A stretch of 64,000 bases of DNA, taken from contig NZ_JAMLIE010000002.1 in the NCBI RefSeq assembly GCF_023954335.1, positions 806,001 to 870,000 on the forward strand. Reading direction: 5' to 3'. The position numbers and the translations under genes are program-made. Under the pieces are notes generated by a model. That model was not told where the DNA came from and ran no database searches. It saw only the letters and a program-made list of their open reading frames with translations. Source of the DNA: Aquamicrobium sp. (GTDB lineage: Bacteria; Pseudomonadota; Alphaproteobacteria; Rhizobiales; Rhizobiaceae). Below, piece after piece: positions 39,214 through 46,063 of this stretch; positions within the stretch are counted from its first letter, which is position 1; every line of letters starts with the position of its first letter.

Positions 39214-41226
39214 ATGGCGAAGAACGAATTCTACGAACTCGACATCCTGCGCAGCGCGAAGACGCCGGCCCCCGACGAGGCCGCCAAGGCGCGCGCGCTT
39301 GCCGGCGCGATGGCCGCTTTCGATGCGGCGGAAAAAATTTCGCCCGCCGCCCAAGGATCGGCGGACGGGACGCGTCTTACCGACAGAACGATCCGGTTCT
39401 GGAGGGAAATGATGCAGAAGAAACTCGTTGCCGCCCCGGCGCTCGCCGGCCTCGTCGCGCTCCCGGTCGCCGGCTATGTCGGCTGGCAGGTGATGGAGGA
39501 ATTCCGTCTCGCGACCGCGCCGGGCGACGGCGCCCTCGTCGAGACGAAAGCGCCGGAGCGCCAGCGCGTGGAAACGCCGCAGGCACCCGTGGGCGAGGCC
39601 GAGACCGGCGAGCGCGGCATCGCCGATACGCTCGCCACGCAGCCGCGGAGCGAGGAGCCCGCACTGCTCAACGGCGCGCCGCGCCCGGCCTCGCGCGACA
39701 TGCAGGTCGGTGGCTCGGCCCTGTCGAAGCATCTGGCGGTTCCGGCCGCGCCGCCCATCATCGCGCCCGAGCCCTACATCACGCCGGAGGACCGCGAGCG
39801 GTTCGAGCGCTTCGGCACCAACCCGGTGCGCTCGGCGCTGGAGAGCCCGGTCTCGACCTTTTCCATCGATGTCGACACCGCGTCCTACGCCTTCGCCCGC
39901 CGCTCGCTGAAGGAGGGGTTCCTGCCCGAGCGCGACAGCGTGCGCGTCGAGGAGATGATCAACTATTTCCCCTATGACTGGGCCGGGCCGAGCAACGCCG
40001 AGGTGCCGTTCAACACCACGGTGACGGTGACGCCGACGCCTTGGGACGCGGACACGCGGCTGATGCACGTCGCCATCAAGGGCTACGACATCCAGCAGAC
40101 CGAAAAGCCGCGCTCGAACCTCGTCTTTCTCATCGATACGTCGGGTTCCATGAGCGCGGCCGACAAGCTGCCGCTGCTCAAGAACTCGTTCCGGCTGCTG
40201 GTCGAGAGACTGGAGGCCGATGATACCGTCTCCATCGTCACCTATGCCGGCAATGCCGGGACGGTGCTGGAGCCGACGAAGGTGTCCGACAAGGGAAAGA
40301 TCCTCGCTGCGCTCGACAGGCTGGAGGCAGGCGGGCGCACGGCCGGCGAGGCCGGCATCACCGAGGCCTACCGGCTGGCGGAGGAATCCTTCGTCAAGGA
40401 CGGCGTCAACCGCATCATGCTGGCGACCGACGGCGACTTCAATGTCGGCCAGACCAGCGACGAGGCGCTGAAGCGGCTGGTCGAGGAAAAGCGCAAGAGC
40501 GGCGTTTACCTGTCGGTGCTCGGCTTCGGGCGCGGCAATCTGAACGACGCGATGATGCAGACCATCGCCCAGAACGGCAACGGCGTCGCCGCCTATATCG
40601 ACACGCTGGCCGAGGCCGAGAAGGTGCTGGTCGAGGAAGCCTCCTCGTCGCTGTTCACCATCGCCTCGGACGTCAAGATCCAGGTCGAGTTCAACCCGGC
40701 GCGCGTCGCCGAATACCGGCTGATCGGCTACGAGACGCGGGCGCTGAACCGCGAGGATTTCAACAACGACAAGGTCGACGCTGGCGACATCGGCTCCGGC
40801 CACACGGTGACGGCGATCTATGAGATCACGCCCGTCGGCAGCCCGGCGCGGATGATCGACGATTTGCGCTACGGCGAGGCCGGGCAGGGCCAAGGGCAGG
40901 GTCAGGGCGTCGCCAACGCCGACGAATATGCCTTCGTCAAGATCCGCTACAAGACGCCGGGCGAGGAGACGAGCAAGCTGATCGAGACGCCGGTGACGGA
41001 CGCCAACGCCGTTTCTGCCTTCGCTGAGGCGGGCGAGGATTTGCGCTTCTCGGTCGCGGTCGCCGCCTTCGGGCAGAAGCTGCGCGGCACCGACGCGCTC
41101 GCCGACTACGGATACGACAAGGTCATGGAGATTGCCGCCGCCGCACGAGGCGCGGACCCCTTCGGGTATCGCGCCGAATTCCTCTCGCTGGTGCGCCTTG
41201 CCTCGGCGCTCGACGGGACGCGGTAG
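39214..41226 (+). CDS. VWA-domain protein (YfbK-like) with N-terminal membrane anchor
   Basis: A 670-residue protein. The cytoplasmic N-terminus (residues 1-68, LARxLAxAMAAFDAAEK-like) precedes a single membrane helix (KLVAAPALAGLVALPVAGYV), a linker, a VWF-A N-terminal domain (VSTFSIDVDTASYAFARRSL), the VWA domain with MIDAS DTSGSMS (about residue 308) and a C-terminal DUF3520 part. A short GQGQGQG run lies near residue 560. Relatives are envelope proteins of unknown function. The tight coupling to the ECF sigma gene and the anchor topology suggest it acts as, or carries, an anti-sigma module. Confidence 0.88.
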   Translation: MAKNEFYELDILRSAKTPAPDEAAKARALAGAMAAFDAAEKISPAAQGSADGTRLTDRTIRFWREMMQKKLVAAPALAGLVALPVAGYVGWQVMEEFRLATAPGDGALVETKAPERQRVETPQAPVGEAETGERGIADTLATQPRSEEPALLNGAPRPASRDMQVGGSALSKHLAVPAAPPIIAPEPYITPEDRERFERFGTNPVRSALESPVSTFSIDVDTASYAFARRSLKEGFLPERDSVRVEEMINYFPYDWAGPSNAEVPFNTTVTVTPTPWDADTRLMHVAIKGYDIQQTEKPRSNLVFLIDTSGSMSAADKLPLLKNSFRLLVERLEADDTVSIVTYAGNAGTVLEPTKVSDKGKILAALDRLEAGGRTAGEAGITEAYRLAEESFVKDGVNRIMLATDGDFNVGQTSDEALKRLVEEKRKSGVYLSVLGFGRGNLNDAMMQTIAQNGNGVAAYIDTLAEAEKVLVEEASSSLFTIASDVKIQVEFNPARVAEYRLIGYETRALNREDFNNDKVDAGDIGSGHTVTAIYEITPVGSPARMIDDLRYGEAGQGQGQGQGVANADEYAFVKIRYKTPGEETSKLIETPVTDANAVSAFAEAGEDLRFSVAVAAFGQKLRGTDALADYGYDKVMEIAAAARGADPFGYRAEFLSLVRLASALDGTR

Positions 41227-41300
41227 ACGGCAAAAAGCGGGCAGGCGGCGCCACGATGGGATCGTATGAACGGCGCCGACTGCCCAAGGGCGGGTGAGGC

Positions 41301-41338
41301 AGGCCGGCAGGGCGAAAAATCCCTGTCGGCCTTTTTTT
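41301..41338 (+). terminator. Intrinsic terminator after the VWA gene
   Basis: A 12-bp stem AGGCCGGCAGGG / CCCTGTCGGCCT (one G-T pair), loop CGAAAAAT, then a run of seven T. It ends the sigma-VWA operon. Confidence 0.88.
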
Positions 41339-41340
41339 AG

Positions 41341-41397
41341 CGAATAGCGAATAGGGAGTAGGGAATAGTGAGTAGTGAGTAGTGGGAATAAAACCCT
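41341..41397. repeat. GAATAG/GAGTAGT short-repeat tract, left of the transposon
   Basis: An A/G/T-only tract of near-identical 6-7-mers (GAATAGT, GAGTAGT) ends in the 14-bp GGGAATAAAACCCT (41384-41397). The matching right part (44154-44195, with GCTACTCGCTATTCCCTATTCG) is its inverted partner, so before the insertion the two formed one palindrome. A related perfect 28-bp inverted repeat lies at 49434-49509. Confidence 0.75.
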
Positions 41398-41458
41398 GAT
41401 TATATACTTGACAAAGTATGGGCTATTTCATAGAGTTGGCTAACTCAGGGACGCAGCC

Positions 41459-42430
41459 ATGAAACTCGACAGCCCAATCTTTCAGGACGCAGACAAGGCC
41501 CGCGAGCATCTTGAGGCTCAGCGCTGGCCGCTTGGCCCGAACTGCCCTCATTGCGGCAATGCTCGCCCCGACCGCATCACGAAGATGGAAGGCAAGGCGC
41601 ACCGTCCCGGCCTCTACAACTGCATGGAATGCCGCCAGCAGTTCACCGTGACCGTTGGCACTGTGTTCGAGCGTTCCAAGATCGCATTGAACAAGTGGCT
41701 GCTCGCGACCTTCCTGCTCACGTCGTCAAAGAAAGGCATGTCGGCGCACCAGTTGCACCGCATGTTGGGCGTTACCTACAAGACCGCATGGTTCATGGCG
41801 CATCGCATTCGTGAAGCCATGAAAGAGGACGTGTCCACGTCCGGCCCGATTGGCGGCGAAGGCAAGACCGTCGAAGCCGACGAAACCTATCAGGGTCGCC
41901 GCGAGGACGGTTACGTCTCTCCGCAGCGCAAGGGTCGCCCCTATCTCAAGCGCAAGAAACCCGGCAAGAACGCCGTGGTCGGTCTGGTCGAGCGTGGCGG
42001 CAAGGTTCGTACCTTCCACGTCCAGCACGCCACCAAGGCATCCGTCCGCGACATTCTGGTTCGCAACGTTGATCGCAAGTCGCACCTGATGACCGACGAG
42101 TCGCGCCTCTACACCGAAACCGGCGCGGAATACACTTCGCACAAGACCACCAAGCACTCAGCCGGCGAATACGTGCGCTATGAAGGCGACCTTGTGATCC
42201 ATTCCAACACCATCGAAAGCGTGTTCTCGGTGTTCAAGCGCGGCATGGTCGGCGTCTACCAGCATTGCGGCGAAGCACATTTGCATCGCTACCTTGCAGA
42301 GTTCGATTTCCGCTACAACCGCCGTACAGCGCTCAAGATTACCGACACAGAGCGCCACGACGATCTGCTGTCCATGATCGGCGGCAAGCGCCTTACCTAT
42401 CGGCGGATTGGTGAAGCCCGTTACGCCTAA
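41459..42430 (+). CDS. IS1595 family (ISXO2-like) transposase
   Basis: A 323-residue transposase. An N-terminal zinc ribbon (CPHCGN ... YNCMECRQQF, residues about 28-62) is followed by the DDE-type ISXO2 core: first Asp in TVEADETYQG, second in HLMTDESRLY, third acidic residue in VIHSNTIESVFSVFKRGM with the typical HSN(T)xE. Length is normal for the family and no frameshift is seen, so it looks active. ATG 41459 follows the left inverted end by 37 bp. Confidence 0.95.
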   Translation: MKLDSPIFQDADKAREHLEAQRWPLGPNCPHCGNARPDRITKMEGKAHRPGLYNCMECRQQFTVTVGTVFERSKIALNKWLLATFLLTSSKKGMSAHQLHRMLGVTYKTAWFMAHRIREAMKEDVSTSGPIGGEGKTVEADETYQGRREDGYVSPQRKGRPYLKRKKPGKNAVVGLVERGGKVRTFHVQHATKASVRDILVRNVDRKSHLMTDESRLYTETGAEYTSHKTTKHSAGEYVRYEGDLVIHSNTIESVFSVFKRGMVGVYQHCGEAHLHRYLAEFDFRYNRRTALKITDTERHDDLLSMIGGKRLTYRRIGEARYA

Positions 42431-42522
42431 GCAGAAGGCAACGAAGATGATGAGAAAGCGAAAGCTTCCGAGCAAATGATTTGCTACGCTTTCAAAGGTC
42501 TACCGCAGGAGGGGTCCCTACA

Positions 42523-42798
42523 GTGCCGACGTATATCGTGAGTTACGATCTCCATCAGCAGGGTCAAAACTATGAGCGGCTCATTGAGAAGCTCAAAACC
42601 TATGGCACCCGCTGGCATATGCAACAATCAGTTTGGATTATCGAGACAGCGCAATCAGCGGCCAATGTTCGCGATTTTCTAAGGCCGTGCCTCGATTCAA
42701 ACGACAAGCTTTTTGTGGGGCGTCTATCTGGCGAAGCCGCATGGTATGGCTATTCGACCGAGATTACTCAGTGGTTGAAGCAGAGACTTGCTCCATAG
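42523..42798 (+). CDS. SinR-family Cas2-like-fold protein (91 aa), transposon passenger
   Basis: It starts at GTG 42523 with an excellent CAGGAGG 8 nt upstream. PTYIVSYDLHQQGQNYERLI, KTYGTRWHMQQSVWIIET and NVRDFLRPCLDSNDKLFVGR correspond to the ferredoxin-like fold annotated as 'SinR family' and related to Cas2/VapD: beta-strand YDL, a helix, then the SVWII strand. No CRISPR locus is nearby, so it is not an adaptation Cas2. Possible roles are an RNA/DNA-binding or toxin-like nuclease function. Its 3' end overlaps the convergent membrane gene by 35 bp. Confidence 0.72.
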   Translation: MPTYIVSYDLHQQGQNYERLIEKLKTYGTRWHMQQSVWIIETAQSAANVRDFLRPCLDSNDKLFVGRLSGEAAWYGYSTEITQWLKQRLAP

Positions 42799-43228
42799 CG
42801 GTCGACTCAGGGACTGGCTCGCCACCAACATAGGGTGTTCCAGGCTCTGCCATGCGGCCCACTTTCCGACTTTTAATGCGCGTCAGCAGGTCATCAAGCC
42901 GTGTGCCGTTCTTGCGATAGTGAGCTAAGAAGATGATGGCAGCCGTAGCAGAGATAATGAAGATCCCGGCACCTGCCGCGTCCCAACGTGAAAGAGGCTC
43001 CGCTGCTTCCATCCGGCCGATAGCCGACGCGAAATTCTGGAAGTAGCCGAAAGCCACTCCTGCGGCCCCTATCGCGATTTCGAGCGATCGGTCCTGTCCA
43101 CCGCGAGCCAGTTCCATGAGCGTCTCTTCCGAAATAATATGATCTACTCGTTCTTCATCGTGAGTGAACAAGGTTTTGGGCGCCGAGACGAAGCCATGCG
43201 CTCCGTCGTTGTTCATGGTCCCGCTCAT
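42764..43228 (-). CDS. Two-helix membrane protein, transposon passenger (154 aa)
   Basis: The centre carries two hydrophobic segments (EIAIGAAGVAFGYFQNFASA and AAGAGIFIISATAAIIFLAH) around residues 50-100; both ends are polar, with a basic stretch RIKSRKVGR after the second helix. I do not recognise the family. It is convergent with, and overlaps, the Cas2-like gene. A run of nine G (43270-43278) lies 42 bp upstream of its ATG, in the promoter region, and might vary in length. Confidence 0.62.
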   Translation of the reverse strand: MSGTMNNDGAHGFVSAPKTLFTHDEERVDHIISEETLMELARGGQDRSLEIAIGAAGVAFGYFQNFASAIGRMEAAEPLSRWDAAGAGIFIISATAAIIFLAHYRKNGTRLDDLLTRIKSRKVGRMAEPGTPYVGGEPVPESTAMEQVSASTTE

Positions 43229-43437
43229 TCTGCTGCCCCTGCTTCGTTTCGGAGATTAAATACCAAAGCGGGGGGGGGCTAGCCGAATCCTTTTAGGCTT
43301 AGTCAAGCGTTCTGGAGAACGTCTAGACTCTGCACGGGCGTGATCTCATTATCTTTGCTGATCTTGCGATTCGTTCGCTTGCCTTTGCGGCCGTGCCTCT
43401 AACGGCGGGCTACCGCCCGTGAAAGGAGGTGATACAC

Positions 43438-43557
43438 ATGAGCAAGATCAAAGTCGGTCGCAGCGCCGTGACAGGGCGCTTTACCAAGGTCTCTACGGCC
43501 AAGGCAAAGCCCCGAACGCATGTCGTTGAGACAATCAAAAAGCGCCGAAGCCGTTAA
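43438..43557 (+). CDS. Small basic protein (39 aa) with a near-perfect ribosome-binding site
   Basis: MSKIKVGRSAVTGRFTKVST followed by a basic tail ending KKRRSR. It is preceded by AAAGGAGGTGAT 6 nt before ATG 43438, nearly the full anti-Shine-Dalgarno complement, which predicts very strong translation. A GGCGG-GCTA-CCGCC hairpin lies just upstream. From memory, similar 'VGRSAVTGRFV' mini-proteins occur in mobile DNA; function unknown, possibly nucleic-acid binding. It overlaps the convergent next gene by 4 bp. Confidence 0.6.
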   Translation: MSKIKVGRSAVTGRFTKVSTAKAKPRTHVVETIKKRRSR

Positions 43558-43742
43558 GACTTTGGCTCTTCCGGGCGGTCGTTCTTCGCGGGATAGCCGC
43601 CCGGTTTTCTTTCTTGCGCCGATTCGGTTTCCGAGTCCTTTACGTGAGGCTTTGGCGGGGTCTTGAGCAGCCGCTTTAGCGCGTCGTTGAAAGCGCGCTC
43701 GTCGGCCTCTTTGTCCTTGCCTTGATTATCCCCGGTGTTCAC
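43554..43742 (-). CDS. Small charged protein (62 aa)
   Basis: Starts at GTG 43742 with AGGTGA a few bases upstream. The sequence (KDKEADERAFNDALKRLLKT, then PPKPHVKDSETES...PEEPKS) is highly charged, with one predicted helix and a Pro-rich disordered tail. The 'FNDALKRLLKTPPKPH' pattern is, from memory, seen in short mobile-element proteins. It is convergent with the 39-residue basic protein gene. Confidence 0.45.
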   Translation of the reverse strand: MNTGDNQGKDKEADERAFNDALKRLLKTPPKPHVKDSETESAQERKPGGYPAKNDRPEEPKS

Positions 43743-43794
43743 AGGTCACCTATCTAGGGTGTTGGTTGCGGCATTTTTGCGCCGAAGACTCTTG

Positions 43795-44029
43795 CCACGA
43801 GGTGGCGAGTCGCCTTCTGTTGTGAGCGCAAGTGCGACGAGGACCGAGCAATCCGTGGTCGCCACCACATTTGATCGCTCGGTCCGCCGTATGGCCCACT
43901 AGCTGGCGCTACCCGCTATGGGTGCCTTCAGAGACCGTCGTCGGGTCTCTGTCGTAGTGGGGGCGGCTTGGTAGCTAGTCCGGGCTTCCGACCTTGGGTC
44001 TAGAGGGTTCAATCCCCTCCGCCTCCACC
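43795..44029 (+). ncRNA. Candidate structured RNA ending in a tRNA-like arm
   Basis: A 235-bp stretch with no ORF but dense base pairing: GGACCGAGC/GCTCGGTCC (43841-43849, 43877-43885) enclosing GTGGT/ACCAC (43855-43868); AGAGACC/GGTCTCT (43930-43950); and a 3' part with a GAGGG-TTCAATC-CCCTC T-arm (44003-44019). GGGGGCG (43959-43965) pairs with CGCCTCC (44020-44026), followed by ACC, like a tRNA/tmRNA 3' end. The space between acceptor and T-arm is too short for a normal tRNA. A terminator follows at 44065. I infer an independent transcript of the transposon; the class is unknown. Confidence 0.4.
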
Positions 44030-44064
44030 GTAATCACCATGAATCATGTCGTCGCAATTTCCAA

Positions 44065-44087
44065 CCCGCTTGACGGGATTTCTTTTT
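44065..44087 (+). terminator. Intrinsic terminator after the structured RNA
   Basis: CCCG-CTTGA-CGGG stem followed by ATTTCTTTTT, 36 bp after the tRNA-like 3' end and inside the transposon. From 44088 to the right transposon end (44153) nothing else is seen. Confidence 0.6.
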
Positions 44088-44179
44088 CAACAACCCGGCC
44101 TGTCACGCATCCGAATCATACGTCGCGATCCATACTTTGTCACGTATATAATTGGGAATAAAACCCTATTCGCTACTCG

Positions 44180-45211
44180 CTATTCCCTATTCGCTCCTCT
44201 CCCCCTCCGCCGCTCGCGGCGGGCGCCGGCGCTGCCGTCCGCGCCGCTTTCCGCCGCCTGCTTGTTGCGCAGGGGGCCGATGCGGGAGACGATCTCCTCG
44301 ACGGTCGGGCGCTGGGCCTTGCGGTGGGCGTCGAGCGCCTCGCGCATCGCCTTCAGGTGCACGAAGGAGGTGCCGCAGCAGCCGCCAACGATCCGCGCGC
44401 CGCCGTCTATGGCGAGGCGAACATAGTCGGCCATCAGCTCCGGAGTGCCGGAATAGTGGATTTCGGTGCCGCGGAATTCGGGGATGCCGCAATTGCCCTT
44501 GACGACGATAGTGGCTTCCGGCTTCGCGTCGCTCATGTCGAGCAGGGCCGCGAGCGTGTCGGAGGCGCCGACGCCGCAATTCGCGCCCACCGCGGCCGGC
44601 GCCTCGGCGAGGCCGTCGACCACGCCGTGGATGTCCTTCGGCGCCAGGCCCATCATGGTGCGGCCGGCGGTGTCGAACGAGCCGGTATAGGTGTAGGGCA
44701 GGCCGACGCGGATCGCGGCCTCGGCCGCGGCGCGGATTTCGCCGGGCGCGGACATGGTCTCGATCCACGCGACCTCGGCGCCGCCTTCCTTCAGGCCCTC
44801 GATCTGATCGGCGAAGGCGTCCACCGCCTCCTCGTAGCTCATCGCGCCGAGCGGCTGCAGCAGCTCGCCCGTCGGGCCGACCGAGCCGGCGACGATGACG
44901 CGGCGGCCGGCCTTGTCGGCGACGCCCCGCGCGATCTGAGCCGCCTTGCGGTTCAACTCGCGCACGCGGTCCTGCGCGTGGTGCAGCTTCAGCCGGTGGC
45001 GGGTGCCGCCGAACGAGTTGGTCAGGATGATGTCGGCCCCGGCGTCGACGAACCCCTGATGCAGCGCGGCGACGCGTTCGGGATGGGCCTCGTTCCAAAG
45101 CTCGGGCGCCTCGCCGGCTTCCAGCCCCATGGCGAAGAGGTTGGTGCCGGTGGCGCCGTCGGCCAGAAGAACGCCCTTCTTGGCGAGCAGCGCGTCGATC
45201 GGATTGGTCAT
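44180..45211 (-). CDS. bmt: Homocysteine S-methyltransferase (betaine-homocysteine methyltransferase type)
   Basis: A 343-residue zinc-dependent TIM barrel that makes methionine from homocysteine. Family features: VLLADGATGTNLFAMGLEAG at the N-terminus, ILTNSFGGTRHRL, Zn ligands Cys in GANCGVGASD and the CysCys pair in IVGGCCGTSFVHL. I chose ATG 45211 (MTNPIDALL), the family start. The last about 25 residues form an RG-rich tail (GARRERRRGRGANRE) that ends in the short-repeat tract beside the transposon. A palindromic operator (45257-45278) lies upstream and matches the one of the methyltetrahydrofolate methyltransferase gene. The methyl donor (betaine or another) is not certain. Confidence 0.88.
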   Translation of the reverse strand: MTNPIDALLAKKGVLLADGATGTNLFAMGLEAGEAPELWNEAHPERVAALHQGFVDAGADIILTNSFGGTRHRLKLHHAQDRVRELNRKAAQIARGVADKAGRRVIVAGSVGPTGELLQPLGAMSYEEAVDAFADQIEGLKEGGAEVAWIETMSAPGEIRAAAEAAIRVGLPYTYTGSFDTAGRTMMGLAPKDIHGVVDGLAEAPAAVGANCGVGASDTLAALLDMSDAKPEATIVVKGNCGIPEFRGTEIHYSGTPELMADYVRLAIDGGARIVGGCCGTSFVHLKAMREALDAHRKAQRPTVEEIVSRIGPLRNKQAAESGADGSAGARRERRRGRGANRE

Positions 45212-45256
45212 GGGCAATAAGTCCAATGGGGTCCGGCAGGAAATGGATGAAATAAG

Positions 45257-45278
45257 CATATAAAGAAATGATTATATC
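45257..45278. promoter_or_regulatory. Operator similar to that at 32254, before the homocysteine methyltransferase gene
   Basis: CATATAAAGA-aa-TGATTATATC, matching the perfect palindrome at 32254-32275 at 17 of 20 arm positions; it ends 46 bp upstream of the bmt ATG. This suggests one regulator for both methyl-transfer genes, probably ArsR-type. Confidence 0.58.
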
Positions 45279-45377
45279 AAATCAACGGCCGTGCCGGATC
45301 GACGGGCATTTTGCCCGTTGAGCGCCTTCCGGTGGCGGGCGGATGCGGCGGCGAGGCGCCGCATCCGCATCGCTGGC

Positions 45378-45755
45378 TTAATCAGCCGTGGCGAGATGCC
45401 AGACGCCGCCGGCGCCGTCGCCCGTCGCGTCGCCGGCCTTCTGGTCGTCCGCGTAGGTGTAGAGCGGCTTGCCCTTGTGGGCCCACATCATGGAGCCGTC
45501 GCTGCGCTCCACCACGGTCCAGTCGCCTTCGGCGGCCGCGCCGGCCTCGGCCTTGAAGGGCGGCCATCTCGTCGCGCAGTCGCCGTCGCAATTGGATTTG
45601 CCGGCGGTGTCCCTGTCGAAGGTGTAGAGAGTCATGCCTTGGGCATCGGTATACAACTTCTGGCCGTTGATCGTCGCGGTTCCGGCCGGTTCGGCGGCAT
45701 AGGTCCCCGCTGCGCCCGCAAGCAGGGTCGTCAGTGCAATAACAGCGATTTTCAT
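45378..45755 (-). CDS. Exported 'secreted repeat' (COG4315-like) protein, 125 aa
   Basis: A signal peptide (MKIAVIALTTLLAGAAGTYA) is followed by two copies of the short motif LYTFDRDTAGKS-NCDGDC and LYTYADDQKAGD, the YxxxxD-type repeat of the family, with WPPF between them. Such proteins are small periplasmic or lipoprotein-like factors of unknown function, often beside redox genes. There is no lipobox here. GGAGGAG about 8 nt upstream supports ATG 45755. Confidence 0.83.
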   Translation of the reverse strand: MKIAVIALTTLLAGAAGTYAAEPAGTATINGQKLYTDAQGMTLYTFDRDTAGKSNCDGDCATRWPPFKAEAGAAAEGDWTVVERSDGSMMWAHKGKPLYTYADDQKAGDATGDGAGGVWHLATAD

Positions 45756-46063
45756 GGAAGTTGCTCCTCCTCCGGAGCGCGGCCGGGGGTATTGCCCGGC
45801 CGATTGGAGAAACGTTCGCCCGCGTTTCGCGTTCCTTCCGCTCACGCACACTTGTTCAGCCCTTGGAAGCCGGGCTATGGTTGCCCCATGGTGCTCGAGA
45901 GAAACCAGATCGTTCCTGACAGGGTGTCGGTCACGCCGTCGGCGCGCACGCGCCACGCGGAGCTGCTGCTTCTGTGCGCCCGCATCGGCTACTCGCCCCA
46001 CCGTCCCGCCTGAATCCGCCCCGGCAGTCCTGCCGGATCGATTCAACGGGAGTTCCTATCGCC
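45756..46063. other. Divergent intergenic region, no gene called
   Basis: 308 bp between the secreted-repeat gene and the aminotransferase gene. It must hold both promoters. CCGGCAG-TC-CTGCCGG (46021-46036) is a perfect 7-bp hairpin 28 bp before the aminotransferase start. A 41-codon frame (ATG 45888) exists but has no ribosome site or recognisable product. Confidence 0.4.

Larger units (their letters stand above)
41398..44153. mobile_element. IS1595-type transposon with passenger genes (2756 bp)
   Basis: The terminal 24-bp inverted repeats (41398-41421 and 44130-44153) match at 22 of 24 positions; their shared inner part is TGACAAAGTATGG. The 14-bp sequence GGGAATAAAACCCT directly abuts both ends (41384-41397, 44154-44167), as expected for a target duplication. 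Content, in order: transposase, a Cas2-like-fold protein, a membrane protein on the other strand, a 39-residue basic protein, a 62-residue protein and a structured RNA with terminator. The length and the 14-bp duplication are larger than usual for this family. Confidence 0.87.

Noticed and set aside
42523..42798. CRISPR-associated Cas2
   Set aside because: The fold is Cas2-like, but there is no repeat-spacer array and no cas1 in the window, and the protein fits the SinR family better.
43795..44029. Two-piece alphaproteobacterial tmRNA or normal tRNA
   Set aside because: The 5' acceptor strand precedes the 3' strand by only about 55 nt, no tag-coding frame is seen, and the D/anticodon region is too short; kept only as an unclassified structured RNA.
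45888..46013. Possible 41-codon gene in the divergent gap
   Set aside because: No ribosome site, no recognisable product and codon use like a random frame.
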